The notes beneath the pieces were generated by a model, which had not been told where the DNA came from, did not search any database, and saw nothing but the letters and a program-made list of their open reading frames with translations. DNA of 13,786 bases from an uncultured Verrucomicrobiota bacterium (lineage in GTDB: Bacteria > Verrucomicrobiota > Kiritimatiellia > RFP12 > UBA1067), in assembly GCA_947305825.1 (NCBI GenBank), contig CAMZET010000012.1, forward strand, positions 1 through 13,786, written 5' to 3'. Each line of letters begins with the position of its first letter. The stretch's first letter is position 1. This document shows positions 1 through 6,814 of this stretch, one piece after another. The position numbers and the translations under genes are program-made.

Positions 1-46
1 CCTTCCACGCCGCGACGAGCCTACAATTTTCCAGCGGTATCGACAC

Positions 47-78
47 TTGACGGCAGGGGTGAAATTTGAGAAAATATA
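47..78 (+). promoter_or_regulatory. Possible sigma70-type promoter upstream of sctC
   Basis: A TTGACG hexamer at 47-52 is followed after about 18 bases by an AT-rich stretch at 71-78 (AAAATATA) that could serve as a -10 element. This is the most AT-rich part of an otherwise GC-rich window and it lies directly upstream of the first gene of the operon. The -10 match is poor and the spacing slightly long, so this is only a candidate. No operator or activator site is recognisable. Nothing else is seen in bases 1-46. Confidence 0.3.
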
Positions 79-92
79 GGAACATATTCACC

Positions 93-133
93 AAAGGAGG
101 CGAGACCGTTGCGGGGTGGGGTGCCCCGCGGTC
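93..133 (+). promoter_or_regulatory. Shine-Dalgarno plus GC hairpin in the sctC leader
   Basis: AAAGGAGG at 93-100 is a near-perfect ribosome binding site, but it lies 43 bases before the sctC ATG. Between them, GCGGGG (111-116) pairs with CCCCGC (124-129) around a 7-base loop, and GACC (104-107) pairs with GGTC (130-133) across a 3-base bulge. Folding would bring the Shine-Dalgarno to an effective 13 bases from the ATG at 144, which otherwise has only weak purine-rich sequence in front of it. There is no T-run after the stem, so it is not an ordinary intrinsic terminator. A role in translation control is inferred. Confidence 0.5.
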
Positions 134-156
134 GTGATGAGCCATGGAAAAACTAA
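109..156 (+). other. Possible 15-codon leader ORF overlapping sctC start
   Basis: A TTG codon at 109 sits 8 bases after the AAAGGAGG ribosome binding site, the ideal distance. It opens a 15-codon frame (peptide MRGGVPRGRDEPWKN) that ends at TAA 154-156, overlapping the first codons of sctC in another frame. It could couple translation into sctC, or be chance. The peptide resembles no attenuator peptide I know. Confidence that it is translated is low. Confidence 0.2.
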
Positions 157-2108
157 GGCAAAGGACGAATAAACGGCGGATGCGAGGAGTATTTGGCGTG
201 ATAGCCGCGCTTTTCGCGTTTGCTGTCGTCACGCCGTCCGCGACTGCGGCGGAGGTGCCGTGGAAGACGGCGACGTACACGCTCGTCGCCCGCGACATGG
301 AATTGCGCACCGCAATCGACACGTTCGCGGTGTCGCAGGGGCTTTCCGTCGTCATGTCCGAGTCCGTTTCCGGTGTGTTTTCGGGCGATTTCCGCGACGT
401 GCCGTGCCAAGAGTTCCTCGAACGTCTGGCTACCGTGCACAACCTTACTTACTATTACGACGGCGCGGCGCTGTACCTCTACGGAGCCGGCGAAGTCCAG
501 ACCCTGCTCCTTGAATTGCAGTACATGAAGGCTGGCGAAGTCCGCCAGATGCTTGCGGAACTCGGGGTCGAGGACGCCCGCTTCCCGCTCAGGACAGCCT
601 CGAACGACGAACTCATCATGGTGTCCGGCCCGCCGCGATACGTCGCCATAGTCGCGGAGATGATTGCCAAGGCGGACAAGCTCCGCGAGATGCGCACGTT
701 CAACGAGGTGGAGGTGAGGATGTATCCGCTGCGTCACACGTGGGCGGACGACGTGAGTTTTTCGGTGTCCAGTCCGGAGTCCACGATGACGATAAAGGGC
801 GTGGCGCACATGCTGGAAGAGATGATGAGCAACGACACCGGCATGAACATCGCGCAGGCGACGTCGGCGTCGGGCGGCGAGCAAGGCGAGGGAGCGAAGG
901 AGACGCAGGAGAGGCCGCAGACGTCTTTCTTCAAGCCGGTCATCCGCCCGGAGAACCGCCTCAACGCCGTCGTGGTGCGCGACGTGAAGAGCCGTCTGCC
1001 GATGTACGACGACCTCGTGCGGCAGCTGGATGTTCCGCAGAAGCTCGTCGAAATAGACGTGACGGTGGTGGAACTTTCAAAGAAAGACGCGCTCGACTGG
1101 CAGCTGTCGCTTGGTCTGACGACTTCGCACGGGCACTCGGACTACGGGGCTGGGCAGAACGCCGACAACCTGATGAGCCCCGACGGTATAATAGGCAAGG
1201 GGCTGGCCGGCGCGATGACGCACATACACTCCAGCTACGCGCTTTCGGCTTCGCTTTCGGCGCTGAAGCAGAAGGGGAAGGCGCGCAGCATTTCGCGCAC
1301 GACGCTCTTGACTGTGAACAACCTCGCCGCGCAAATCATCGACACGCAGAGCTACCACGCGCGCGTCGTGGGCACCGAGGTCGCATCGCTCGAGGAAGTG
1401 ACGGCCGGAACGCGGCTGACCATCAAGCCTCGCATAATCACGTCCCCAGCCACGAACGTGCCAAACCAGGTGTGGCTGACGATGGACCTTGACGACGGCG
1501 GCTTCGAGTCCATCAGCGTCGATTCCATGCCCATGACGCGCACGTCGCGCCTCTTGACGCAGACGGCGATATTCGAGGACGAGTCGATATTGCTGGCCGG
1601 GTATCTTCGCGACATAGAGGAGAACGCCGGGTGGGGAATCCCGTGGTTGCGTGACATACCGTTCATCGGCTGGCTTTTCGGCGGCTCTTCGACGCGCCGC
1701 GAGACAGTGCAGAGGATGTTCGTGATGACGCCGCGAGTCGTCGACCTCGACGCCGAGATGCTCGCCCGTCTGCAGTCGACGCGATTGCGCGACATATCGG
1801 AAATCGAGCCGCTGGAGGACGATGCGGAGAAGTCCGACGAGGCGCGCGAGCAGCGCACCAGAGAACGCGAGAGGGAGAAACGCATGCGGCGCGAGACGCG
1901 CGCCGTGGAGCGGCTGGAGCGCGAAGAGGAGCAGCGCAGGAAATACGAGGCGTTCGAGAAGGGACTTGAAGAGCGGCGCGAGGCAGTCCGCAAACGCGCA
2001 AAAGAGCGCGAACAGGCCGAAGAGCGCGAACAGGCCGAAGAGCGCGAGCGGGCGGAGGCCATGGAGCGCGTTAAGGTCTCGGAAGTGCAAGTGGAGGTGG
2101 AAATATAG
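144..2108 (+). CDS. sctC: Type III secretion outer-membrane secretin SctC
   Basis: This protein forms the outer-membrane ring through which the needle passes. Residues 1-36 look like a Sec signal peptide (basic start, hydrophobic core at about 15-29, cleavage near ATAA). Residues about 38-113 form the N0 domain, about 118-180 N1 and about 188-300 N3, the last with a low-complexity insert at 240-260. The secretin barrel spans about 301-535 and carries the typical end motif GIPWLRDIPFIGWLFGG at 498-514. The protein is 654 residues, somewhat longer than YscC, because of a Glu/Arg-rich tail of about 100 residues (553-654) ending in six-residue repeats. There is no in-frame start upstream of ATG 144 because TGA lies at 138; ATG 180 (Met13) is a shorter alternative that would keep a signal peptide. 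It is the first gene of the operon. Confidence 0.96.
   Translation: MEKLRQRTNKRRMRGVFGVIAALFAFAVVTPSATAAEVPWKTATYTLVARDMELRTAIDTFAVSQGLSVVMSESVSGVFSGDFRDVPCQEFLERLATVHNLTYYYDGAALYLYGAGEVQTLLLELQYMKAGEVRQMLAELGVEDARFPLRTASNDELIMVSGPPRYVAIVAEMIAKADKLREMRTFNEVEVRMYPLRHTWADDVSFSVSSPESTMTIKGVAHMLEEMMSNDTGMNIAQATSASGGEQGEGAKETQERPQTSFFKPVIRPENRLNAVVVRDVKSRLPMYDDLVRQLDVPQKLVEIDVTVVELSKKDALDWQLSLGLTTSHGHSDYGAGQNADNLMSPDGIIGKGLAGAMTHIHSSYALSASLSALKQKGKARSISRTTLLTVNNLAAQIIDTQSYHARVVGTEVASLEEVTAGTRLTIKPRIITSPATNVPNQVWLTMDLDDGGFESISVDSMPMTRTSRLLTQTAIFEDESILLAGYLRDIEENAGWGIPWLRDIPFIGWLFGGSSTRRETVQRMFVMTPRVVDLDAEMLARLQSTRLRDISEIEPLEDDAEKSDEAREQRTREREREKRMRRETRAVERLEREEEQRRKYEAFEKGLEERREAVRKRAKEREQAEEREQAEERERAEAMERVKVSEVQVEVEI
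2003..2056 (+). repeat. 18-bp tandem repeat in the sctC tail
   Basis: The 18-base unit AGAGCGCGAACAGGCCGA occurs exactly at 2003-2020 and 2021-2038, with a diverged third copy at 2039-2056. The length is a multiple of three, so the frame is kept and the repeats encode (EREQAE)n in the charged tail of the secretin. Copy number may vary between strains without a frameshift. Confidence 0.85.
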
Positions 2109-2111
2109 GCG

Positions 2112-2771
2112 ATGACTGAAACGGCGGTCATAGAGTGCGGCTTTGCGGAAGTGGGGGCCGGGGAGTGGCTGGCGGCCAAGGGGCAGCCTGTCGCGTTCTT
2201 CGGTTCGCTCTCGCGTCGCCCGCGGCGCGGCTTTGCCGTGCGAGACCGCTCGTGCCTGGCGCGCATCGGCACCGCCGGAAAGGCGCGCTTCGCCTCGGCG
2301 AGGCGTCCGTTCCTGACCTACATTCCGTGCGCGGCCGAGATACACGCCGTTTCCGACAAGGTGCTGCTCGCGCCGGCCGCCGCCCGCAAGGGAGATTTCA
2401 CGCTTCGCCCGATACCGATGAGCGTTCGTTCGTCGATGTGCGTCACCGATTTCGACGTGCCAGCGGAAAACGGCGGCAGCGGCGGAGATGTTTCCGGGGC
2501 GGCGTTCGTTGTCGCGGCCACTGAGTCGCGCACCGCCCGCCAGCCGCTCGCCGAGGGCGACGTCCTAAGCGTGCGTCCGGAGGCCCTCGTCGCCTGGACC
2601 GGCCGGCGCCCGACCGGCTTCTGCCCGCGCCTCGGACTGCTCGACGTCCTCTTGCCGCGCGCACCGAAGGATTTGCTGCTGACTTTCTACGGCCCTGGCG
2701 TCGTCTGGTACGAAGGCGCGGACGCCGGTTCTCGACAGGTTTCCGCCATTCCCGGAAGGAGGGCTTGCTGA
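2112..2771 (+). CDS. AIM24/TIGR00266-like protein of unknown role
   Basis: This 219-residue protein has no signal peptide, membrane segment or lipobox. Its C-terminal half resembles the AIM24 family (TIGR00266, TRAP-like beta fold): a stretch LAEGDVLSVRPEALVAW at 146-162, like the family's 'pGe.l.V..g.lvA' strand, followed by LLLTFYGPGVVWYEG at 188-202, like its 'l...f.GpG.v.lqs' end. The N-terminal half is more diverged. The length fits the family, whose biochemical function in bacteria is not well defined. The ATG at 2112 follows GGAGGTGG (2093-2100) by 11 bases. It starts 3 bases after sctC and overlaps sctW by one base (TGATG), so it is almost certainly co-translated with T3SS genes. The assignment rests on motif resemblance only. 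A T3SS accessory or assembly role is inferred from position. Confidence 0.6.
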   Translation: MTETAVIECGFAEVGAGEWLAAKGQPVAFFGSLSRRPRRGFAVRDRSCLARIGTAGKARFASARRPFLTYIPCAAEIHAVSDKVLLAPAAARKGDFTLRPIPMSVRSSMCVTDFDVPAENGGSGGDVSGAAFVVAATESRTARQPLAEGDVLSVRPEALVAWTGRRPTGFCPRLGLLDVLLPRAPKDLLLTFYGPGVVWYEGADAGSRQVSAIPGRRAC

Positions 2772-3949
2772 TGGCTATAGACGCTACGCAGATTCTCCGC
2801 CAGAACTACGCCTCGCAGGCTGACGCCGTAAAGATGATGGAGCTCGCGGCCGGACGCGCGGGCGAGGCCGCGCACTCCGCGCCCGTCACCGGCACGCTCA
2901 TGGGCGCCCAGGTCGTCGTCGACGCCGACCCCATGGCAGAATTGATGGATTCGATGGAGGAACTCTCCTTCCAGTTCGAGGAGGGCACGGCAAAGCGCGT
3001 CGCCGAACGCAAGCTCGGCCAGATGCAGGGTTCCCGCCTCGCTTTCGACCGCGTCATGGAAAAGTGGGGGGCGCTCTTCCCGGACATGCCGGGCAAGGAT
3101 TTCCTCGCCCACATGCTGAACATGGCCCGGCAGTCGCTCGCGTCGTCGCGCCCGATGGACGCGCAGGACTTGCTCAAGGAACTCGCCCGCGGCTCCACCG
3201 ACCCGTCGCACCAGTTCGCGATGCTCGACATAATGGAGCAGTCGCTGGGCAGCGACGAGGCCGGCATGCGCGATTTGCTGCGCAGCGCCCGCCAGGAACT
3301 CGAACGCGCCAAGGGCGCGGAGGTCCGCGCCGGCATAAACCTCGCCGAGGAAGTCAATTCGCGCGCCACGAGCGCCGGCGAAATACAGAACCTACGCGAC
3401 CTCTACCGCAGCGAAGTCATCGGCTTCACCACTCCGCAGGACTGCTTCCGTTCGCTCATGGCATCGCGCGGCCCGGGCGGACTCTCCGCCGCCATCTCGT
3501 TCCTCATTTCCGGCTGCGGGGCGGACTTGCGCTCCGCTCTGCCCTCAATCGGCGAAGAAAGCCTCGCCCGCATCCTGCTCGATTTGCAGTGCGTGCAGGT
3601 TCTCGCGACCGTCCAGGACCAGCTTTCCGCGCTAGCCGAGCGCATGGCTCGCCAGTTCGGTGAAGGATGCCGACTCAACGGAGAGCAGCTTACCGGCAAA
3701 GTCCTGGACTTCACGGAGCAGTCGTTCGTGCCGCCTGGCGCCATTGCGCAGTTCGTCGGCGAATGCGGTATGCGCAAACTCCTGGCGCAGATGGATTTCA
3801 CGCGGGAACTCACGCGCCTCTTCCGCTCGCTATCGTCGCGCCTCTTCAAGAAGGAGAGCGACCGGGCGTCTCTCGTGGACGCCGCGCAGGAGCACCTGGA
3901 CGAACTCATCAACCGCGAGAACGAGGCGGAGGAGGAGGGTGCGGCATGA
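2771..3949 (+). CDS. sctW: T3SS gatekeeper SctW (YopN-TyeA single chain)
   Basis: The gatekeeper sits at the cytoplasmic side of the export gate and keeps effectors back until translocators are out or host contact occurs. The 392-residue protein matches the HrpJ/YopN/CopN/MxiC family. Residues about 55-150 match the YopN start region ('MEELSFQFEEGTAKRVAERK'). Residues 205-300 carry the diagnostic NLRDLYRSEVIGFTTPQDCF and a following helical repeat. Residues 303-385 look like TyeA (LTGKVLDFTEQSFVPPGAIA, then RELTRLFRSLSSRLF), so the two Yersinia proteins are one chain here, as in CopN and MxiC. I chose ATG 2771, 8 bases after GGAAGGAGG, rather than an upstream in-frame TTG at 2765. It overlaps the preceding stop by one base and is followed by its chaperone with an ATGA overlap. 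Confidence 0.93.
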   Translation: MAIDATQILRQNYASQADAVKMMELAAGRAGEAAHSAPVTGTLMGAQVVVDADPMAELMDSMEELSFQFEEGTAKRVAERKLGQMQGSRLAFDRVMEKWGALFPDMPGKDFLAHMLNMARQSLASSRPMDAQDLLKELARGSTDPSHQFAMLDIMEQSLGSDEAGMRDLLRSARQELERAKGAEVRAGINLAEEVNSRATSAGEIQNLRDLYRSEVIGFTTPQDCFRSLMASRGPGGLSAAISFLISGCGADLRSALPSIGEESLARILLDLQCVQVLATVQDQLSALAERMARQFGEGCRLNGEQLTGKVLDFTEQSFVPPGAIAQFVGECGMRKLLAQMDFTRELTRLFRSLSSRLFKKESDRASLVDAAQEHLDELINRENEAEEEGAA

Positions 3950-4332
3950 TACCCGACTATGTAGAAGCGGCGGTGGCCGAGTTTGGGCGTTCGGCGGGGC
4001 TTTCGGCACTGGCGTTCAACGGGCGTGGCGCGGCGGCGCTGCGTTTCGCCAACGGTTTCGCGCTGCGTTTCGAGTATGCTATGGATGCGCTTACCGTCGC
4101 GATGACGGTGCCGTGTGGCGAGTGCGATGAAGCGACTGCGCGTTCTTTGCTCGGCTATGCGAAACCTCCCGTGCGAGACGGGGCGCCGACAATTCGTTCC
4201 GGCTTCCTTTCGCGCAGCGGCGAGGCCATCTTCGCCGTCGCAATCCAGGAACGCGACGTCACGCCGCCGGCCATAAACGCCGCATTCGCCGTCCTTTGGC
4301 AAATCGCAACGGAATTCGGAGGTCCCAGATGA
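3946..4332 (+). CDS. sycN: SycN-like class I T3SS chaperone
   Basis: This is a small (128 residues) acidic class I secretion chaperone, most like SycN, which with YscB binds the N-terminus of YopN. Two stretches fit SycN closely: IRSGFLSRSGEAIFAVAIQE (83-102) corresponds to its 'LRAGWLGESQLVLFVSLDE' strand pair, and the VTPPAINAAFAVLWQIATEF helix (105-124) to its '[20 protein letters not shown]'. It lies directly after sctW with a 4-base ATGA overlap, the same order as yopN-tyeA-sycN in Yersinia. No YscB partner is seen in this window, so it may act as a homodimer or with a partner encoded elsewhere. The chaperone class is firm; the SycN orthology is likely. Confidence 0.85.
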   Translation: MIPDYVEAAVAEFGRSAGLSALAFNGRGAAALRFANGFALRFEYAMDALTVAMTVPCGECDEATARSLLGYAKPPVRDGAPTIRSGFLSRSGEAIFAVAIQERDVTPPAINAAFAVLWQIATEFGGPR

Positions 4333-4718
4333 GCAGTCTGAACGTCAGAAGAACTACCGAACCGCTGCAATTCAATACAGGCATCGGAGAAGCGAAATAC
4401 GCCGAAATCTTCGATTCGCCCGTGCCCGGCGAGCCGCAGCGCGTTTTGCTGCCGGGCACCACCACCGTCTCGCAGGCCCTTGACGCCATATTCCCGCAGG
4501 AAGTCTCGGTCTCTGGCGAGGTCATGCGCGCCATGGTCGCCTCGAACACTGCCGCGCTCAGGACTTCATCCGGCTTCAACGCCCAGGCTCGCGAGGCCGT
4601 CGACCAGCTCCGTTCGCTTTCCACGGACGCCGGCGACCGCGCTGCCAGGGAAATCGAAAACCTGCTCGCCGACACCGACCTCTTCGAGCACTACCGCCTG
4701 GCCCTATTGGAGACTTGA
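4329..4718 (+). CDS. sctX: SctX (YscX-like) early export factor
   Basis: This small soluble protein has 129 residues, against about 122 for YscX. Position is the first evidence: it lies between sycN and sctV as yscX does in Yersinia. Sequence pattern is the second: residues 38-58 (RVLLPGTTTVSQALDAIFPQ) resemble the YscX 'ALPPDGHPVEPHLERLYP' region, and residues 93-129 (QLRSLSTDAGDRAAREIENL, then a short helix ending LALLET) resemble its C-terminal helices that bind YscY and the SctV ring. In the Ysc family SctX is an exported protein needed for secretion of early substrates. I chose ATG 4329, 5 bases after GGAGGT (4318-4323) and overlapping the sycN stop (ATGA); a longer frame from 4296 lacks that signal. 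It could instead be an unrelated small substrate. Confidence 0.72.
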   Translation: MSSLNVRRTTEPLQFNTGIGEAKYAEIFDSPVPGEPQRVLLPGTTTVSQALDAIFPQEVSVSGEVMRAMVASNTAALRTSSGFNAQAREAVDQLRSLSTDAGDRAAREIENLLADTDLFEHYRLALLET

Positions 4719-4723
4719 ACGAC

Positions 4724-6814
4724 ATGCTGGGCAAACTGACAAACTTCTCCAACGTATTCAGCAGGTTCGGCGACCTCGTGCTCGCCTTCCTCGTCGTATG
4801 CATCATCGGCCTTCTCATCATTCCGTTGCCGACGCCGATGGTCGACTTGCTGATTGCGACGAACATCACCATTTCGACGGTGATGCTGATGCTCTCGCTA
4901 TACCTGCCGCGAGCGCTCGCGTTCTCCACCTTCCCGTCGATGCTCCTCTTCACGACGCTATTCCGCCTTGCGCTGAACGTGACGACTACGCGCCTCATCC
5001 TGCTCAAGGCGGACGCCGGCGAAATCATCTACACGTTCGGCAACTTCGTCGTGGGCGGCAACTTCGTCGTCGGCGCCGTAATCTTTCTCATCATCACGAT
5101 TGTGCAGTTCGTGGTAATCGCCAAGGGCGCGGAGCGCGTCTCCGAAGTCGCGGCGCGTTTCACGCTCGACGCCATGCCGGGCAAGCAGATGTCCATCGAC
5201 GCCGACATGCGAGCCGGCGCCATAGACCAAGAAACGGCACGCGCCAGGCGCACGGAACTCGCCAAGGAAAGCCAGCTCTACGGTGCGATGGACGGCGCCA
5301 TGAAGTTCGTCAAGGGCGACGCGATCGCAGGCCTTATCATGACCGCCATCAATATTATCGGCGGCATATGCGTCGGCGTCCTGATGAACGGCAAGGAAGT
5401 CGGCTGGGCCGTCACCAAATATGGCATCCTCACGATTGGCGACGGCCTCGTTTCGCAGATTCCAGCGCTGCTCGTCTCCATCACCGCCGGCGTAATCGTC
5501 ACGCGAGTCGGCGACATAGACAACAAGCCCCTCGGCCAGGACATCATCGACCAGTTCTTCGCGCAGCCCAAGGCAATCCTTCTCGGCTCGCTCATGCTTG
5601 TCGCCATCGGCCTCATCCCCGGCTTCCCGAAAATCCAGATATTCGGCCTGGCGGCGTTCGTGGCGGCCATCGGCTACAGCCTGAAACTCAAGGCGAAACT
5701 CGCCAAGGAGCGCGCCGAAAAGGGCGAAGACCCTCTGGCTGCCGCCGCGCCGGCCGAAGGCGCCAAGCCTCGCCCGAAGCGCAAGGACGGCGACGACTTC
5801 GCCATGGTCGTCCCGCTCACCGTCGACATCGACGCCAACATCCGCGGCGCTCTTTCCTACGAGACGCTCAACGATCAGATAATGTCAGTCAGAAGGGCGC
5901 TCTACCACGACCTCGGCGTTCCGTTCCCCGGCATCAACCTTTCGCTCGACCCCGCCTTGAGCGAAGGCCGCTACAGGTTGCTCGTGAACGAAGTCCCCGT
6001 TTCCGAGGGCGCCCTGCGCAAAGGCTACATCTTCGCCATCGAAGACCCGGAGAACGTCGCCGCCACCGGCGTCGCCTACGAAGGCGGCAAACCGTTCCTC
6101 GCCGGCCACGAAACGTGCTGGGTCAAGGAGGAAGACAAGCCGCGCCTCGACGAGGCCGGCATACGCTCGCTCGACATCGGCGGCGTCCTCACGTACCATC
6201 TCTCCAGCGTTCTCAGGCGATACGCCCACGAATTCATGTCCCTCCAGGAAACGCGCCTCCTCTTCGACCACATGGAGAAGGAAGCCCCGGAACTTGTACG
6301 CGAAGTCCAGAGAGTACTGCCGCTCCAGAAAATCACGGACGTCCTCCAGCGCCTCGTGCAGGAAGCCATTTCCATTCGCGATTTGAAACGCATCACGCAG
6401 ACTCTCATCGAATGGGGACAGAAGGAGAAAGATTCCGTCCTTCTGGTTGAATACGTCCGCGCTTCGCTATCTCGTTATATTTCGTACAAGTTCTCGGGCG
6501 GGCAGAATATCGTCGCGGCTTATTTGCTCGACCCGTCGCTCGAGGAGAAAATCCGCAAGTCGGTGCGCCAGACTTCCGGGGGTTCGTATCTGGCGATGGA
6601 CCCGGCGACGGTGCGCTCCATCCTTGCCGTCGTCAAGCGCACGATAGGCGATATTGCCCGCGTGCCGCAGAAGCCGGTTCTAATAGTGTCCGTGGACATT
6701 CGCCGCTACTTCAGGAAGATGATAGAGAAAGACTATTACGATTTGCCGGTCTTGTCGTTCCAGGAACTCAGTTCCGAAATCAACATCCAGCCGCTGGGGA
6801 GGATTAAGCTGTGA
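4724..6814 (+). CDS. sctV: Export gate protein SctV (YscV/LcrD/FlhA family)
   Basis: SctV is the major export gate: a nonameric ring whose N-terminal half sits in the inner membrane and whose C-terminal half hangs in the cytoplasm and binds chaperone-substrate complexes. The protein has 696 residues, normal for the family. Several hydrophobic helices occupy residues about 17-135 and 200-320. The family signature LFTTLFRLALNVTTTRLIL is at 75-93, and the conserved cytoplasmic loop RFTLDAMPGKQMSIDAD at 145-161 contains the invariant charged residues. A charged linker (about 322-360) leads to the cytoplasmic domain (about 360-696). I chose ATG 4724; an in-frame TTG at 4715 would overlap the sctX stop but leaves only 2 bases to the GGAG. 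It ends in a GTGA overlap with sctD. Confidence 0.97.
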   Translation: MLGKLTNFSNVFSRFGDLVLAFLVVCIIGLLIIPLPTPMVDLLIATNITISTVMLMLSLYLPRALAFSTFPSMLLFTTLFRLALNVTTTRLILLKADAGEIIYTFGNFVVGGNFVVGAVIFLIITIVQFVVIAKGAERVSEVAARFTLDAMPGKQMSIDADMRAGAIDQETARARRTELAKESQLYGAMDGAMKFVKGDAIAGLIMTAINIIGGICVGVLMNGKEVGWAVTKYGILTIGDGLVSQIPALLVSITAGVIVTRVGDIDNKPLGQDIIDQFFAQPKAILLGSLMLVAIGLIPGFPKIQIFGLAAFVAAIGYSLKLKAKLAKERAEKGEDPLAAAAPAEGAKPRPKRKDGDDFAMVVPLTVDIDANIRGALSYETLNDQIMSVRRALYHDLGVPFPGINLSLDPALSEGRYRLLVNEVPVSEGALRKGYIFAIEDPENVAATGVAYEGGKPFLAGHETCWVKEEDKPRLDEAGIRSLDIGGVLTYHLSSVLRRYAHEFMSLQETRLLFDHMEKEAPELVREVQRVLPLQKITDVLQRLVQEAISIRDLKRITQTLIEWGQKEKDSVLLVEYVRASLSRYISYKFSGGQNIVAAYLLDPSLEEKIRKSVRQTSGGSYLAMDPATVRSILAVVKRTIGDIARVPQKPVLIVSVDIRRYFRKMIEKDYYDLPVLSFQELSSEINIQPLGRIKL

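Noticed and set aside
104..133. The leader hairpin as an intrinsic terminator
   Set aside because: The stem is strong but no run of T follows; the sequence continues GTGATGAG into the sctC start.
1077..2345. A 422-codon open frame on the - strand across sctC
   Set aside because: It is the antisense shadow of sctC. It has no ribosome binding site or recognisable domain, and it spans the secretin signature and the following gene start.
4480..6450. A 656-codon open frame on the + strand overlapping sctX and sctV
   Set aside because: Its product is dominated by Arg, His and Pro, as expected when GC-rich DNA is read in the wrong phase. The overlapping frame encodes an unmistakable SctV.
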